Assembly (NCBI RefSeq): GCF_001045445.1
Contig: NZ_LFNF01000006.1
Location: forward strand, 1-33,734
Direction of reading: 5' to 3'
DNA length: 33,734 bases
DNA from: Chryseobacterium sp. BLS98
GTDB taxonomy: Bacteria; Bacteroidota; Bacteroidia; Flavobacteriales; Weeksellaceae
Shown here piece after piece: positions 8,210-17,679 of the stretch. Both the position numbers and the translations under genes were made by a program. The stretch's first letter is position 1. Every line of letters starts with the position of its first letter. The notes beneath the pieces were generated by a model, which was not told the DNA's origin, ran no database searches, and saw only the letters and a program-made list of their open reading frames with translations.

Positions 8210-9721
8210 TTACTGCAGCCACCACGGTTTGGAATTGATATTGTCATTTCCTCCGTATTGAGCTGCTAGTGCTGCTTTCAGATTGGTACTGTTATAATTA
8301 TATTCTGCTTGCGGATATCTGAATCTGAATGGTGCAGAAACTCCTGTCTGCAAAGGATAGTTCGGATATCCTGTCCTTAAATAATCATAATAAGACGTCC
8401 ATTGGCTTTGGTGGAACATCGTCATATATTTTTGAGTCAAAATCTTCTCCAAACGGGTCTGAAGCGGATCTGTATCATTATAAACGACTAATGGATTTGT
8501 CAAATACTGATTGACATCAAAACCGGAAAAGTATTGCCCCGGATTTTTCACATAAGTCTGGTAAAAACTAAAGCTTCCTTTAATAGCATTGTCATAATGT
8601 GTTTTTGCAGACCCGGAAATCCAGCCTCTGGCTGCAGCTTCGGCTAGGATAAATTCCAGTTCCGGATAGCTCAGCACGGAAGAAGGCTCATTGGTAGGAT
8701 CTTTGTAAAAACGGTCATTGACCTTAGAAATATTTTTTGCGGTGATCAGCGCTGCATTGTCAGAATAGGAAGAAGTAGGATTTCCTCCGTTGTAGCCTGT
8801 GAAGTCGGTAATGGGCTTTCCTGCTTCTTTTGCGGCAGTAGTCTGTGCGGCAAAAGTGAAAAGACGTGGGTCCTGTCTTGCTTTAAAAAGGTTGATAAAA
8901 TAATCGGCCATATATAAACTTGATCCGTAACCACTGTTATTGAACATGGTATATCTGCTGTCTGCTGCATCGGCAAATTTAAGCTCCCCATTATCTGAAA
9001 TAGAGGTCATTAAAGGCTGGCTTGCTGCGATTGAAGCAAATTCAGTGGCGATATTGTAACTTCCCAATGTCGTTTTTTTAGACATGGTAATTAAAATTTT
9101 AAGACGGAAAGAATTGATCAGTTTTTTCCATTTTGAAGCGTCGCCGTTATAGATAATGTCGCCTTCAATTTTATCATTGGAATTGATCAGGTCATTGGCT
9201 TCTTTCAATTCAGATAAAATTCCTGCCATTACTGTTTCCTGGCTGTCATATTTGGGCTGGGTAATTCCGGCTTCCCCTTTTGCGGCTTCGGTATAAGGAA
9301 TGCTTCCGAATTTTAGGCTTAAATTGAAGAAATAATACGCCCTGTAGAATTTGCCGATGGCACTGTAGTTCTTATTGTTGATCTTTTCGGCTTCCTGCAT
9401 CATTTTTACTGTGTTCAGAATGCCTTTCGTGTATACGTCGAAAGAAGCATCATTCCATTTCATGTACTGATACGTATTTTCTCCGTCTGTACCAATCATC
9501 ATTCTCGAAGCATACATATTGTCGCCGTTTACCTGGAAAGCATCTTTTGAAACATACGTCAGAAGAACCTTAGGATCTACACTGGCCTGGTCATTAGGGT
9601 TTTCATTGATTTTATCAAGATCGGTTTCACATGAGGCGAGGATCAGAAGCCCTGCAACCGCAATCGTCTTTATGCTGAATTTTTTTAGCGATTTCGCTAC
9701 AACATTTATATTATTTTTCAT
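8210..9721 (-). CDS. SusD/RagB-type outer-membrane lipoprotein (SusD-like 2 group)
   Basis: 503 residues. The signal peptide ends in the lipobox LILASC with Cys30 as the lipidated residue, followed by ETDLDKINENPN, a start typical of the SusD-like 2 group. Conserved family parts follow: an alanine-rich helix GKFYRAYYFFNLSLKFG, IPYTEA, DASKWKKLINSFRLKILITMS, and a C-terminal region with EKILTQKYMTMFHQ. SusD proteins cap the SusC channel at the cell surface and bind the substrate. The gene begins 20 bases after the SusC gene. The substrate cannot be read from the sequence; the phospholipase next door hints at phospholipid-derived material. Confidence 0.95.
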   Translation of the reverse strand: MKNNINVVAKSLKKFSIKTIAVAGLLILASCETDLDKINENPNDQASVDPKVLLTYVSKDAFQVNGDNMYASRMMIGTDGENTYQYMKWNDASFDVYTKGILNTVKMMQEAEKINNKNYSAIGKFYRAYYFFNLSLKFGSIPYTEAAKGEAGITQPKYDSQETVMAGILSELKEANDLINSNDKIEGDIIYNGDASKWKKLINSFRLKILITMSKKTTLGSYNIATEFASIAASQPLMTSISDNGELKFADAADSRYTMFNNSGYGSSLYMADYFINLFKARQDPRLFTFAAQTTAAKEAGKPITDFTGYNGGNPTSSYSDNAALITAKNISKVNDRFYKDPTNEPSSVLSYPELEFILAEAAARGWISGSAKTHYDNAIKGSFSFYQTYVKNPGQYFSGFDVNQYLTNPLVVYNDTDPLQTRLEKILTQKYMTMFHQSQWTSYYDYLRTGYPNYPLQTGVSAPFRFRYPQAEYNYNSTNLKAALAAQYGGNDNINSKPWWLQ

Positions 9722-9741
9722 TGTTCAGAGATACTTATTCA

Positions 9742-12700
9742 TTAAAATTTAAGATTAAAGCCTATTCCTATCCATCTGCTGGAAGGGTCCTGGATATCAT
9801 TGCTGTCTTTCTTGAGCTGGTAATCAGGATCGGAATAAAGATTTTTGGACTTTTTCCACATCGCCAGATTATAAGCAGAAATATTGGCTGTAAAATTTTT
9901 GATCATGCCTTTAGGATTCAGGAGGTATGAGAAATCGTATTCCAGGACTACGGACCTCAGCTTAATGAAGGTTCTGTCGAAAACATTGGCAAACAATTCA
10001 CTTTCATCTTCCGTTACCCTTGCCTGATAAGGATAATTCTGTGCCCAGTCCTGGAAACTGATTGGCTTTGTATGTTGTGTATAGGTTCCGGTAGCTGCAT
10101 TATAATTTACTCCGTCCGGTACAAAATAGTAGGTTCCCGGATTTGCATATTCAAGATCCCTGTAGGCTGTTGAGTTCGGATGTTTTCCTCCCCACCACAT
10201 TTTTTCTACAACCTGGGATCTCATCACACCTCCGATACTTCCGTCGATTCCGATATTCAGCGTGAACTTCTTATATTTAAAGGTATTGTTAAAACCAAAT
10301 GTCCAGTCCGGATTGAAGTGGCCGAGGTTACTTGGTGCATCTGCTCTTGTAGGCATACCTGTAGCGGCGTTCAGGATTACTTTCCCGTCCGGGGATTTCT
10401 TCCATGTATAATCGTAGAAGCTGTCCATTCTTTCACCGAGCTTAATATTGTTGTAGTTTGGCATATCGTCATAGATGGAGGTTAGTTTTTGCTCATACGT
10501 GCTCCAGTTGATTAATGATTTCCAGGTAAAATTGGCTGTTTTTACCGGAACCAATCCCAAAGAGATCTCCAGCCCCTTCGTTGTATACTCATTTCCATTT
10601 ACATACTGAGAGGTAAATCCGGATGAAGGAGCTGCCGGGAATTGCAGAATGTTGTTATAATCCAGCGTTCTGAAATAAGTAACATCCAAAGTAACCCTGT
10701 TTTTAAATAATCCTGCGCTCAATCCCAGTTCATAAGATTTGGTCTGTTCCGGTTTTAAGGAATTTTCAACATTGAGGATGGTAGGATAATTGTACATCGG
10801 ATTTCCATTGAAAGTAGCTCCTTGATTGTTCAGATAATAGTTTCTTATGGAATACGGCTGGAAATCGTAGGCAACCTTGGCCCATGAAGCTGAAAGTTTT
10901 AAAAGATTGACAGCTTCCGGCATTTTGACAAGATTTGAAATAACCGCACTTACTGATGCAGAAGGGTAGAAGTAAGATCTGTTGGCTTTCGGAAGGGTAG
11001 AAGACCAGTCATTACGTCCTGAAACGTTGATGAAAAAAGCATTGTACAAGCCAATATCAATTGTTGAATAGGCACTGTAGATCAGTTTTTCCTTAAGATA
11101 ATCATAATACTTTACCGCTCCGGTTGAGTTTTCCAGAGTATATAGTTCCGGGATTTTTAATCCGTCTGTAGATGCATTATCCACATTGTTTTTATAATAA
11201 AAAGTAGAACCTCCGGCATTGATCGTAAAATCAAAATTATCAGATATTTTTTTCTTGTAAGTTGCAAGGATATCGGAGTTAAGGTTCCATGTTTTGGTAT
11301 CATTCAGAAGATAACCTCCGCTTCTTGGAGCACTATAATTAAAATAAGAGTAAGGACTTAATATTTCCTGCTTATTATGGTTCTCAACGATGGATACTTT
11401 CCCTTTTACGGAGAAATCTTCAGTGGCTTTATATTCAAGGCCGGTCTGTGCATTGATGACATTGGTCCTGTTTTTATTCTTGTAATACTCAGCGCCGAAC
11501 CAGGGGTTATTGTACCATGCATAGTTCCAGTTAGCCTGTGCAGTTCCTTCTTTTCCCGGAATCCACATATGGTTTTTAAGATCCCTGCCGTCTACATCTG
11601 CTCCCATCCAGATCAGGATGGTGTACATATGTCCGCTTGGATTATAATCGTAGTTGGGAATATTGGGCGTAAAGGTTTGATTGAAATTAAATTTGGTATC
11701 AAAGGTTAATTTCTCTCCCAGATGATTTTCAGATGAAAAGTTGACACCGTAACGCTGCAGATACGAACCGGGAATCCTGTCATCATAATTCATGAAATTT
11801 CCGGACAGTCTGTAAATATCTTTATTGTTTTTATAGCTTACTGCGAAACTGTTATTGTTAATAACTGCAGGTTTTAAGAAAATATCGAGGTTATCATGAT
11901 ACTGCCAGTCGATCGGGACTCTTTCGTACCTTGATTTATCATTATATTGGGTTCCTGCCACTGCTCCGTACCACGGAATTACCTGGCCTGTCATCTTATC
12001 CCTGATCGGGCTGTTCCATTGGGCAATTTTCAGTCCGGGAACAAATTTAGGTCCCCAGATCATATCACCGTCATTCACACCACCGTCGGCGCCGTCCCAG
12101 AATTCATATTTCCCGTGAGATCCGTTTCCGTATTCATTCTGAGTTTTTGGAAGGTTGGTAAATCCTGCCGTTATCATGGTGTTTTGTGAAAACTCTACAG
12201 AAAAGCCTTTCTTTCTGGCGCTTTTTGTTGTAATCAGGACAGCTCCGTATCTTCCTCTTGAGCCGTATAAAGCGGAAGCTGTAGCTCCTTTAAGAACGTT
12301 GATGTTTTCGATATTATTGGGATCCAGGTTTTGGAAAACTTCTTTTTCTACAATCACACCGTCGATTACGAAAACCAGATTGGAGTTTCCTCTTAGTGTA
12401 AACTGTGGTGCCTGCTGCATCCCTGTCGGATTGGAAACATTAAGCCCGGCTACCTGTCCGGAAAATAAATTTCCTATACTTGGTGTGGTAATGGTCTCAA
12501 ATTGTTTGGTTCCTACTTCCTGGGTCGCATAGCCTATCTTTTCCTTCTTTTTGGCAATCCCTAAAGCGGTAATCACTACACCTTCAATCTGTTTTTCATT
12601 GGCTTTTTTTAAAACAACGGAATATTGTCTTCTGGAAGAAACTTCTACAGTGTACATTGAAAAATCCGGTGCGTAAAACTCAAGGATATCTTTTGGGTTG

Positions 12701-12885
12701 GCTGATATGGTAAAATTACCGCTTTCGTCGGTTACTGTTGTTTTTCCGGTGTTTTTGTCGGTGATGCTTACGCCGGAAACACTGGAACCGTTTTCGGATT
12801 TTACATTTCCGGTGATGTTAATTTCCTGGGCAGTGAGATAAAGGGGGAGTAAAAAAACAGCAAAAGTAGCTAAAGTCTTCTTCAT
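9742..12885 (-). CDS. SusC/RagA-type TonB-linked outer-membrane transporter
   Basis: 1047 residues. A signal peptide (1-19, ending YLTAQ) is followed by a carboxypeptidase-regulatory-like domain (about 22-100), then the TonB plug with the SusC hallmarks FVIDGVIV, LDPNNIENINVLKGATASALYGSRG and GAVLITTK (about 170-220). A large aromatic-rich barrel ends in FNLKF with the C-terminal Phe expected for outer-membrane insertion. It imports a ligand captured by the SusD partner, powered by TonB. No anti-sigma/sigma pair sits next to it, so control is probably not of the FecIR type. A -7-like box lies only 11 bases from the start codon. Confidence 0.95.
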   Translation of the reverse strand: MKKTLATFAVFLLPLYLTAQEINITGNVKSENGSSVSGVSITDKNTGKTTVTDESGNFTISANPKDILEFYAPDFSMYTVEVSSRRQYSVVLKKANEKQIEGVVITALGIAKKKEKIGYATQEVGTKQFETITTPSIGNLFSGQVAGLNVSNPTGMQQAPQFTLRGNSNLVFVIDGVIVEKEVFQNLDPNNIENINVLKGATASALYGSRGRYGAVLITTKSARKKGFSVEFSQNTMITAGFTNLPKTQNEYGNGSHGKYEFWDGADGGVNDGDMIWGPKFVPGLKIAQWNSPIRDKMTGQVIPWYGAVAGTQYNDKSRYERVPIDWQYHDNLDIFLKPAVINNNSFAVSYKNNKDIYRLSGNFMNYDDRIPGSYLQRYGVNFSSENHLGEKLTFDTKFNFNQTFTPNIPNYDYNPSGHMYTILIWMGADVDGRDLKNHMWIPGKEGTAQANWNYAWYNNPWFGAEYYKNKNRTNVINAQTGLEYKATEDFSVKGKVSIVENHNKQEILSPYSYFNYSAPRSGGYLLNDTKTWNLNSDILATYKKKISDNFDFTINAGGSTFYYKNNVDNASTDGLKIPELYTLENSTGAVKYYDYLKEKLIYSAYSTIDIGLYNAFFINVSGRNDWSSTLPKANRSYFYPSASVSAVISNLVKMPEAVNLLKLSASWAKVAYDFQPYSIRNYYLNNQGATFNGNPMYNYPTILNVENSLKPEQTKSYELGLSAGLFKNRVTLDVTYFRTLDYNNILQFPAAPSSGFTSQYVNGNEYTTKGLEISLGLVPVKTANFTWKSLINWSTYEQKLTSIYDDMPNYNNIKLGERMDSFYDYTWKKSPDGKVILNAATGMPTRADAPSNLGHFNPDWTFGFNNTFKYKKFTLNIGIDGSIGGVMRSQVVEKMWWGGKHPNSTAYRDLEYANPGTYYFVPDGVNYNAATGTYTQHTKPISFQDWAQNYPYQARVTEDESELFANVFDRTFIKLRSVVLEYDFSYLLNPKGMIKNFTANISAYNLAMWKKSKNLYSDPDYQLKKDSNDIQDPSSRWIGIGFNLKF

Positions 12886-12896
12886 TTTTTTGAGAG

Positions 12897-12904
12897 CAAA
12901 TTTA
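12897..12904 (-). promoter_or_regulatory. Promoter -7 box for SusC operon
   Basis: TAAATTTG followed by C on the minus strand matches the Bacteroidota consensus TAnnTTTG exactly. A start of transcription a few bases downstream would leave a leader of under 10 bases before the ATG. The -33 position carries TTC rather than TTG. Confidence 0.4.
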
Positions 12905-13315
12905 GCGGAGTACTGTTACCTGAATTTTAATGTGGTATTAAAAGAAAAATACTTTTTAATATTTTTTAACAAGAATATTTAACATAATAATAAAATTGAA
13001 AAGGCTGTTTTATTTTAATATTTTGCTTTTTTTATACTATAATAATATTCTTGTATGCAGTAGTTTTGACTGAATATTTTTTTAATGCAAAGGCGGGAAT
13101 CAATTAAAATTGATTCGATGAAGCGTGTGGATATAGCATCCGCTTATTCAGTGGCGAAGCCGATGTCTTTGCTTTACTTAAAAATAATAGATTTCTATAT
13201 AAAACCTTCGCGTTAAAAAATTCTTGCCATCTATTCATGGAATGCTAAGCTTGTTTCTTTAATATCAAGTTTGAATTTAAAGATATTAGCTAATTGAAAT
13301 AAGGATAAAGTTTTT
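12905..13315. other. Intergenic region without a convincing gene
   Basis: About 410 bases between the Omp85-like and SusC genes. It holds a perfect 8-bp-arm palindrome, AATCAATT-AA-AATTGATT at 13098-13115, a possible protein-binding site. A 32-codon open frame from 13118 lacks a family match, a start signal and coding character; it resembles decayed sequence. The 12930-13080 part is nearly pure A/T and presumably carries upstream promoter sequence for the SusC gene. Confidence 0.5.
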
Positions 13316-14920
13316 TTAAAACCTGCTCAGGATTCCCCAATGGATCTTGATATCATTGAACTTAAAAGGATTTCCGAATTCATTACCATTGGAAAGCTGG
13401 AAGCTCATCAGCCCGATAGGAATAAAGAAATTGAACCCAAGCCCTACACTGTAAAGTTTAGGTTTTACATTTAAAGATTTGTTATTGAGCTGCCCATATT
13501 GTCCGAAAAAGTCAAAAAATGCCTGGCTTCCAATGAGATACCGGTATTCCAGGCCTGCATAGTAGTAGAAGTCGCCGGCCAGGGATTTCTCATTGAAACC
13601 GCGCATGGAATTCCAGCCCCCGAAACGGTACAATTCATTGGCAGAGAATTCAACTTTGGAATCCATCATGGCGCCTTCCGCTTTTATATTGAGAAAATGG
13701 TTTCCGGAAATATGGTAATTATGTTCACCGAAGAAATAAAACTGGTTCTGGTTGGCTTTAATATTATCTTTGGTATAGGTGGTTGTCAGGTAATCATAGC
13801 CGGCATTAATCCTCGTTTTGTACAGGAAAAGATCAATATCTGTAGGTTCCGTCATTTCAAACCAGATCCCAAGCCCTTTTTTATTATAATCTTTCCCCTG
13901 AACATACAGCGTATCAATAATGCTGGAAGATTCAAGAGTTCCCCTGAGTCCTATCCTGTTGCGGGAATTGATGTGATAATAAAAAGCCGGAAGGAACTTC
14001 ACATTGGCAAAAGTGGAATCCTGTCGGAAAATATTGACTTTCAGATTCATCCCGACATTGGATTTAAAAAGGTAAGGAATATCTGTCTGGAGATCAAAAG
14101 TTTGTCCCTTGTCCGGGTTTCTTTGCCAGTAAAGGTTAACCGTCTCAAAACCATTGAACATATTCCTGAAGTTCACATTCAGGGTTCCGTTCAGTGTAAA
14201 TTTTTCCGTCTTGTCGTTTCCAAAACCAATTACCCCATCAAACGTATTGGTCTTTTTCTTTTCCATAAACAGGTAAATGCTTGTGGAGTCTTTAGTAAAT
14301 AAAGTTTGGGGAGGCCGTTCAAGGGTGACAAAAGCATGGCTCTGAAAATTCTTGCTGATGGCCAGAAGGTTTTTGTCATCATAGGTCTTCCCTTTGAATT
14401 CCTTTTCCAGGTTTTTCATAAATCTTTTAGGAACCCTTTCGTAACCTTTTACTACAAAATTATCAATGGTCCGTTTGTCATTTTTGTTGACATCCAGCTC
14501 TATGACAGGGTAGCCGTTTTTCTGGCCTTTATATTTGGATTTAAGACGGCTGAAAGAATATCCGTCATCTATATACCTTTTGTTGATGCTTTTCTTGGTT
14601 GAATCTAAATTTTTAGTGAAAAAATCCTTTTTTATGTTTAGTCTCAAGGCAACAGAATCAGAAAGGTCTACATAGGTTTCATTAAAGTTTTTTCCTTTGT
14701 CATAGAAAATTTCTGTGCTGTCGCCTTTCACTTTTACATCCTTCAGCTTGGTGAAGAAATAATTGCTCTGGGATAAAGAATCCAGAAATTTTGCTGCGGA
14801 AAGAGAATCCTTTACTTTTTTCCTGACATTGGTTTCCGTATCAATCAACCAATACTGCTTTTTCTGCGCTTGTACAAAAACGCAGAACAGGATAAAAAAT
14901 ATTTTCAGAAATAACTTCAA
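13316..14920 (-). CDS. Omp85-superfamily outer-membrane protein (POTRA plus barrel)
   Basis: 534 residues with a signal peptide ending near FVQAQ (residue 19). Residues about 75-215 form POTRA-like repeats, the last containing FVVKGYERVPKRFMKNLEKE, a standard POTRA opening. From about 225 to the end there is a 16-strand-type barrel with FGGWNSMRGF: the RGF at 440-442 matches the (V/L/M)RGF motif of Omp85 proteins that reaches into the barrel lumen. The protein ends in Phe. It is much shorter than BamA (usually about 800 residues), so it is more likely a TamA/FhaC-like or accessory member than the essential BamA. Its substrate is unknown. Confidence 0.85.
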   Translation of the reverse strand: MKLFLKIFFILFCVFVQAQKKQYWLIDTETNVRKKVKDSLSAAKFLDSLSQSNYFFTKLKDVKVKGDSTEIFYDKGKNFNETYVDLSDSVALRLNIKKDFFTKNLDSTKKSINKRYIDDGYSFSRLKSKYKGQKNGYPVIELDVNKNDKRTIDNFVVKGYERVPKRFMKNLEKEFKGKTYDDKNLLAISKNFQSHAFVTLERPPQTLFTKDSTSIYLFMEKKKTNTFDGVIGFGNDKTEKFTLNGTLNVNFRNMFNGFETVNLYWQRNPDKGQTFDLQTDIPYLFKSNVGMNLKVNIFRQDSTFANVKFLPAFYYHINSRNRIGLRGTLESSSIIDTLYVQGKDYNKKGLGIWFEMTEPTDIDLFLYKTRINAGYDYLTTTYTKDNIKANQNQFYFFGEHNYHISGNHFLNIKAEGAMMDSKVEFSANELYRFGGWNSMRGFNEKSLAGDFYYYAGLEYRYLIGSQAFFDFFGQYGQLNNKSLNVKPKLYSVGLGFNFFIPIGLMSFQLSNGNEFGNPFKFNDIKIHWGILSRF

Positions 14921-15034
14921 TGTTCTGTTTGTTTAAACCATCAGATGTTTAAAATTGAAAAAGCAAAGCTGGCTTAATGATTCTTAACAACTCAATATAT
15001 CTTAATGGTTTAAAAGTATATTAAATAACTGAAT

Positions 15035-15823
15035 TTAATCCAGTTTATTATATTTTTTCATCAGATTCTCATAAGTTCCCTGGGGAAGAATCCATTTCAG
15101 GGGAACACCAATTTTCTGTCCGAATTTACCGAAATAATAATGGGCTTTCCATTTGTTTTTATTCAAAAGAGTTTCCACATAGGCTGCCACTTCAAGAGGA
15201 TCGGTTCCATCACCTACATGCGAATTCATCAAGGCATAAACTTTATCAAATATATTTTTATAAGGTTCAGAAACTTGTGTCTTTACCCTGTTTTCTGCAA
15301 TATTTGTTTTGATGTCACCAAGATGTAACGAGCAGACATCAATATTCCATGGGTATACTTCATATCTCATTGCTTCTGTTACCTTGTCCAAAGCAGATTT
15401 GGAAGCAGAGTAAAAGCCGCGGAAAGGAAGTCCCATTTCACTTCCGATACTTGAAATATTGATGATCTTTCCAAATTTATTTTCCCGCATTTTCGGAAGA
15501 ACGGCACTCATCATCTGGACAGCTCCTACAAGATTCAGGTTGAAAAGCTTTAAAATATCTTCCTTTGTAGAGTCTTCCACGGCGCCTACCATTCCCATTC
15601 CTGCATTATTGATCAGGACGTCGATCCTTGATTCTGTTTTTAAAACTTCAGCGATGGCATTCTGAACGGCAGTATTATCGGTAACATCGGTCGAAATAGA
15701 TGTGAAATATTGGCTTTCTGTATGCTTCCGGCTTAAACCGTATACTTTATGGCCTTTTTTTCCGAAATATTCGGCGAGTACAAAACCTATTCCCGATGAG
15801 GTACCGGTGATGATAATAGTCAT
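15035..15823 (-). CDS. Short-chain dehydrogenase/reductase (SDR)
   Basis: 262 residues from the ATG at 15823. The Rossmann motif TGTSSGIG (6-13), NNAG (72-75), the catalytic serine in INISS (about 124) and Y138-xxx-K142 (YSASK) are all present, so it is an active classical SDR using NAD(P). The frame stays open upstream to a GTG at 15880, but that adds a basic 19-residue tail foreign to the family, so the ATG beginning MTIIITG is preferred. The substrate is not identifiable. It precedes the Omp85-like gene by about 115 bp on the same strand. Confidence 0.93.
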   Translation of the reverse strand: MTIIITGTSSGIGFVLAEYFGKKGHKVYGLSRKHTESQYFTSISTDVTDNTAVQNAIAEVLKTESRIDVLINNAGMGMVGAVEDSTKEDILKLFNLNLVGAVQMMSAVLPKMRENKFGKIINISSIGSEMGLPFRGFYSASKSALDKVTEAMRYEVYPWNIDVCSLHLGDIKTNIAENRVKTQVSEPYKNIFDKVYALMNSHVGDGTDPLEVAAYVETLLNKNKWKAHYYFGKFGQKIGVPLKWILPQGTYENLMKKYNKLD

Positions 15824-15894
15824 TGGATTGATTATGATTTTAGACTTTTGTTTTTTCCTCCGGCTGCTGTGTTTCAGCACAAACCGTATTTCTG

Positions 15895-15902
15895 CAAATG
15901 TA
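15895..15902 (-). promoter_or_regulatory. Promoter -7 box for the SDR gene
   Basis: TACATTTG followed by C on the minus strand is a perfect TAnnTTTG box, placing transcription start about 65 bases before the chosen ATG. The -33 element is weak. Confidence 0.4.
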
Positions 15903-16087
15903 AAAAAAGAAATAGGAACTCTATTATTTATTGGTACATAAAATTGCTCAGAAACAAAATCTGAACTGTTTTCTGAATTTGATCTAAAGGTTATTGATAA
16001 ATTGTGGATAACTCTGTGGATAAGTAGGTGAATAAAATAATACGGAAATTGTCAGAAGTTTAATTTTTTTTATTATGTTTTTGATTA

Positions 16088-16349
16088 TTAATGGTATACG
16101 TATTTTTCTGAACCAGGTATTTTAAATTTGTTTTCCCCAATGCGGAAATTGTTCATTTCAATCAGTGTCCTGAAATAATAATCGTTTTTATCCGGACCTC
16201 CTCTGGCTTTGGCAATTTTTATCTTTAACTAAAGTCATGATCTTCCCATTATTTGTTTTAAATGAGAAAACTGCTTCTTCATTGGGAAGCAGGTATTGAG
16301 ACCAAGCGAATAAAGGCATCAGAGAAAATAATACTACATATTTTGTCAT
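16088..16349 (-). pseudogene. Small exported protein gene broken by a one-base frameshift
   Basis: From the ATG at 16349 the minus strand encodes a signal peptide and short mature part (MTKYVVLFSLMPLFAWSQY to VKDKN), then hits a stop at 16188-16190 after 53 codons. Removing one A from the five-base run at 16216-16220 joins this to a continuing frame (IAKARGGPDKNDYYFRTLIE, then KFKIPGSEKYVYH and a stop at 16088-16090), giving an 86-residue exported protein. Both halves look coding and the span is 87 codons plus one base, so a single insertion in a homopolymer fits. It is either a recent pseudogene or a sequencing error. Family unknown. Confidence 0.7.
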
Positions 16350-16372
16350 GATATTACATTTTCAGGCTTTCA

Positions 16373-17593
16373 TCAAGCCATAATATCAGCCAGATCTTTC
16401 CAGAACATAGGGTAAGATTTTTCCACGACATCTTCTTCCTCAATATTGAGTTCTTTAATGAGGCAGTACGGGGCAAAACTCATCGCCATCCTGTGATCCT
16501 GGTAAGTTCCGATGGAAATATGCTCTTCCGGTTCTCCGAAGCTCACGGATTTGATGGTAAGGTCTGTAATCTCTGTTTCAGTGCCCAGTTTTTTCAGTTC
16601 ATTATATAAAGCCTGTAGCCTGTCGGTCTCTTTTACCCTTAGCGTTCCCAGTCCGGAAATATCAAATGGAATTTTTAATGCAGCGGCTGTTACGCAAAGC
16701 GTTTGTGCAATATCGGGGCAGTTATTCATGTCCAGGACGATTTTTTCCGGGAAAACAAAATCAGGCTCCGGCTGAAGGGTAAGCCTGTGCTCGTCTTCGA
16801 TGAAGATGGTTTTGATTCCGAAAAATTCTTCATAAATTTTAGCAATTGCAGAATCTCCCTGGGTAGATTCTTTATAAAAGCTTTTCAGGTGGATGGTTTC
16901 TCTTCCCAGCGCACAGATTGAGTAGAAGTACGAAGCCGAGCTCCAGTCACTTTCTACCTCGTAATGTACCGTTGGAGATTCACCATTCGGATCAAACGGT
17001 TCAACTTTAATGGTGTTTCCTTCAAAGCTGTTTTTAATCCCAAATCTTGTCAGGATATCCAGAGTCATTTCTATATAGGATCTTGAAGTAACTTCGCCAA
17101 CCAGATGAATCTCCAACCCGTTTTCAAGTTTTCCTGCAATCAAAAGAAGGGACGTAATGAACTGGCTGGATATATTAGCCGGTACATTTACCTGCTTTTG
17201 AATGATTTTCCTTCCTGTGATCTTTAAAGGCGGGAAACCTTCATTTTCCATGTACTCGATCTCAACTCCTAAATCCTTTAATGCATTGACCAGATTTTTA
17301 ATCGGTCTTTCCTTCATTCTTTTGGAGCCGGTAAGAATTGTTGTTTTTCCTTCAGATATCGAATAATAGGAAGTGAGGAAACGCATGGCTGTTCCTGCGT
17401 GATGAATGTCTACGGTTTCTGTGTTTTCAGACAGTGCTTTTTTAAGCAGCTGGGTGTCCTGGGAATTAGACAGATTCCCGATCTGTATATTTTTGAATAA
17501 ACTTTCCAAAATCAACAAACGATTCGAAATGCTTTTCGAACCGCTGATCTGAACTGTTTTATCTGCTGATAATTTAGATTTTTCTAGCTTCAT
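16373..17593 (-). CDS. aroA: 3-phosphoshikimate 1-carboxyvinyltransferase (EPSP synthase)
   Basis: About 406 residues from the ATG at 17593. It carries out the sixth shikimate step, joining phosphoenolpyruvate and shikimate-3-phosphate. Visible marks are SGSKSISNR near the start, HHAGTAMRF (in place of GNAGTAMR of many bacteria), KERPI, a central NISSQFITSLLL, DWSSASY and RVKETDR, DHRMAMSF near the C-terminus. An in-frame ATG 21 bases upstream (17614) lies inside a degenerate repeat, so MKLEKSKL is taken as the start; ACAGAAGAAAT lies just before it. It is probably co-transcribed with the MazG-like gene upstream. Confidence 0.95.
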   Translation of the reverse strand: MKLEKSKLSADKTVQISGSKSISNRLLILESLFKNIQIGNLSNSQDTQLLKKALSENTETVDIHHAGTAMRFLTSYYSISEGKTTILTGSKRMKERPIKNLVNALKDLGVEIEYMENEGFPPLKITGRKIIQKQVNVPANISSQFITSLLLIAGKLENGLEIHLVGEVTSRSYIEMTLDILTRFGIKNSFEGNTIKVEPFDPNGESPTVHYEVESDWSSASYFYSICALGRETIHLKSFYKESTQGDSAIAKIYEEFFGIKTIFIEDEHRLTLQPEPDFVFPEKIVLDMNNCPDIAQTLCVTAAALKIPFDISGLGTLRVKETDRLQALYNELKKLGTETEITDLTIKSVSFGEPEEHISIGTYQDHRMAMSFAPYCLIKELNIEEEDVVEKSYPMFWKDLADIMA

Positions 17594-17610
17594 TATTTCT
17601 TCTGTTAAAG

Positions 17611-17677
17611 ACATCAGATGTTAGATGTCAGGGTATATAAAAGTCTGATATCTGGCATCTGTCATCTGATATCTATA
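17611..17677. repeat. Degenerate repeats of CATCTGATATCT type
   Basis: The gap between aroA and the MazG-like gene consists of imperfect direct and inverted copies of a 10-12-base unit (GACATCAGATG, TTAGATGTC, TCTGATATCT, GGCATCTGTC, ATCTGATATC). Similar junk-like arrays occur between flavobacterial genes. They could fold into RNA hairpins between the two coding regions. Confidence 0.55.
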
Positions 17678-17679
17678 TA

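Noticed and set aside
13118..13216. A 32-codon frame upstream of SusC.
   Set aside because: No ribosome or promoter signal, no hydrophobic or domain pattern; chance frame in non-coding sequence.
13499..14302. A 267-codon open frame on the plus strand, antisense to the Omp85-like gene.
   Set aside because: It lies wholly inside a gene with clear family motifs, has no signal or family sign, and its composition follows from the codon use of the opposite strand.
15824..15880. Longer N-terminus of the SDR from a GTG codon.
   Set aside because: The extra 19 residues are basic and outside the family fold, and a good ATG lies exactly where SDRs begin.
17611..17677. The repeat array as a CRISPR.
   Set aside because: Units are only 10-12 bases, imperfect, without constant spacers, and no cas gene is near.
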